Translations under genes and position numbers: made by a program
From: Candidatus Saccharimonadota bacterium
GTDB lineage: Bacteria > Patescibacteriota > Saccharimonadia > Saccharimonadales > Saccharimonadaceae
DNA: 64,000 nt
Assembly: GCA_017460105.1 (NCBI GenBank)
Contig: JAFUBS010000004.1
Coordinates: 40,225-104,224 of the forward strand
Direction: 5' to 3'
In this document: positions 63,919-64,000 of the stretch, piece by piece
Layout of the letters: the number at the start of each line of letters is the position of its first letter
Position numbering within the stretch: the stretch's first letter is position 1
The notes under the pieces: generated by a model
Databases searched by the model: none
What the model was told of the DNA's origin: nothing
What the model saw: the letters and a program-made list of their open reading frames with translations, nothing else

Positions 63919-64000
63919 TAAAGCATAAGCTTGTTAGAGTTTATGGAACTTTAAAAAATGCGGAAATCTCCTGTGGGGATTTTGCGGCTCGTTCTATCTA

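Overview
The window reads as a compact chromosome segment of a Candidate Phyla Radiation (Patescibacteria) bacterium, most likely Candidatus Saccharibacteria (TM7). Reasons: very short intergenic gaps, many genes overlapping by 1-4 bases, no biosynthetic pathways, minimised enzymes (a 425-residue UvrC, a ProRS without the editing insert), charged membrane-anchored proteins of unknown family, and a short glycolysis/pentose/phosphoketolase gene set. TGA is an ordinary stop codon, so the recoded CPR lineages are unlikely. The taxonomic call is inference from gene content; no rRNA is present.

Layout. 1-5.5 kb: a membrane protein, a RuvX-MltG fusion, a LysM-CHAP wall hydrolase and Obg. 5.5-14.8 kb: a probable small RNA, trmD, recG, rsmD, an LPDTG surface protein, tRNA-Leu(UAG), an FAD oxidoreductase, trigger factor, rpsL and rpsG. 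14.8-20 kb: a carbon cluster (gap, rpiB, rpe, pfkB-type kinase, LOG protein) facing enolase. 20-25.2 kb: a membrane protein, short uvrC, secG and a peptide-binding lipoprotein-like protein. 25.2-35.0 kb: a probable integrated island with GyrI-like, TfoX-like and cysteine hydrolase genes, an unknown gene, a complete type III restriction-modification pair, a zinc-ribbon protein, structured non-coding DNA and a large serine recombinase whose 3' end overlaps tRNA-Leu(GAG). 35-44.6 kb: two surface proteins, rpmE, a ClpP-like protease, rpsB-tsf-frr-uppS-rseP-CPBP, and a degenerate GH13-like protein. 44.7-54.7 kb: proS, greA, lysS, small genes, uvrB, a phosphoketolase split into two coupled genes, and a PIN-TRAM protein. 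54.7-64 kb: PBP1A, murJ, gatC-gatA-(HEPN-like)-gatB, an unknown gene, and a strong promoter at the window edge.

Two genome-wide habits stand out. First, about fifteen genes have an extended -10 box (TGN-TATAAT) ending only 6-10 bases before the start codon with no Shine-Dalgarno, so they are probably transcribed without a leader; several of these boxes include or abut the stop codon of the gene before. Second, long GC-rich imperfect palindromes sit in frame inside conserved genes (obg, trmD, uvrB, gatA, gatB) and at the end of the peptide-binding protein gene. The obg and trmD copies share an identical 39-base core in opposite orientation, read in different frames, so they behave as a dispersed protein-coding palindromic repeat family comparable in idea to Rickettsia palindromic elements.

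The genes together support translation, peptidoglycan assembly and remodelling (MltG, CHAP, UppS, MurJ, PBP1A), nucleotide excision repair (UvrB, UvrC) and a short fermentative route joining pentose-phosphate interconversion, phosphoketolase and lower glycolysis.
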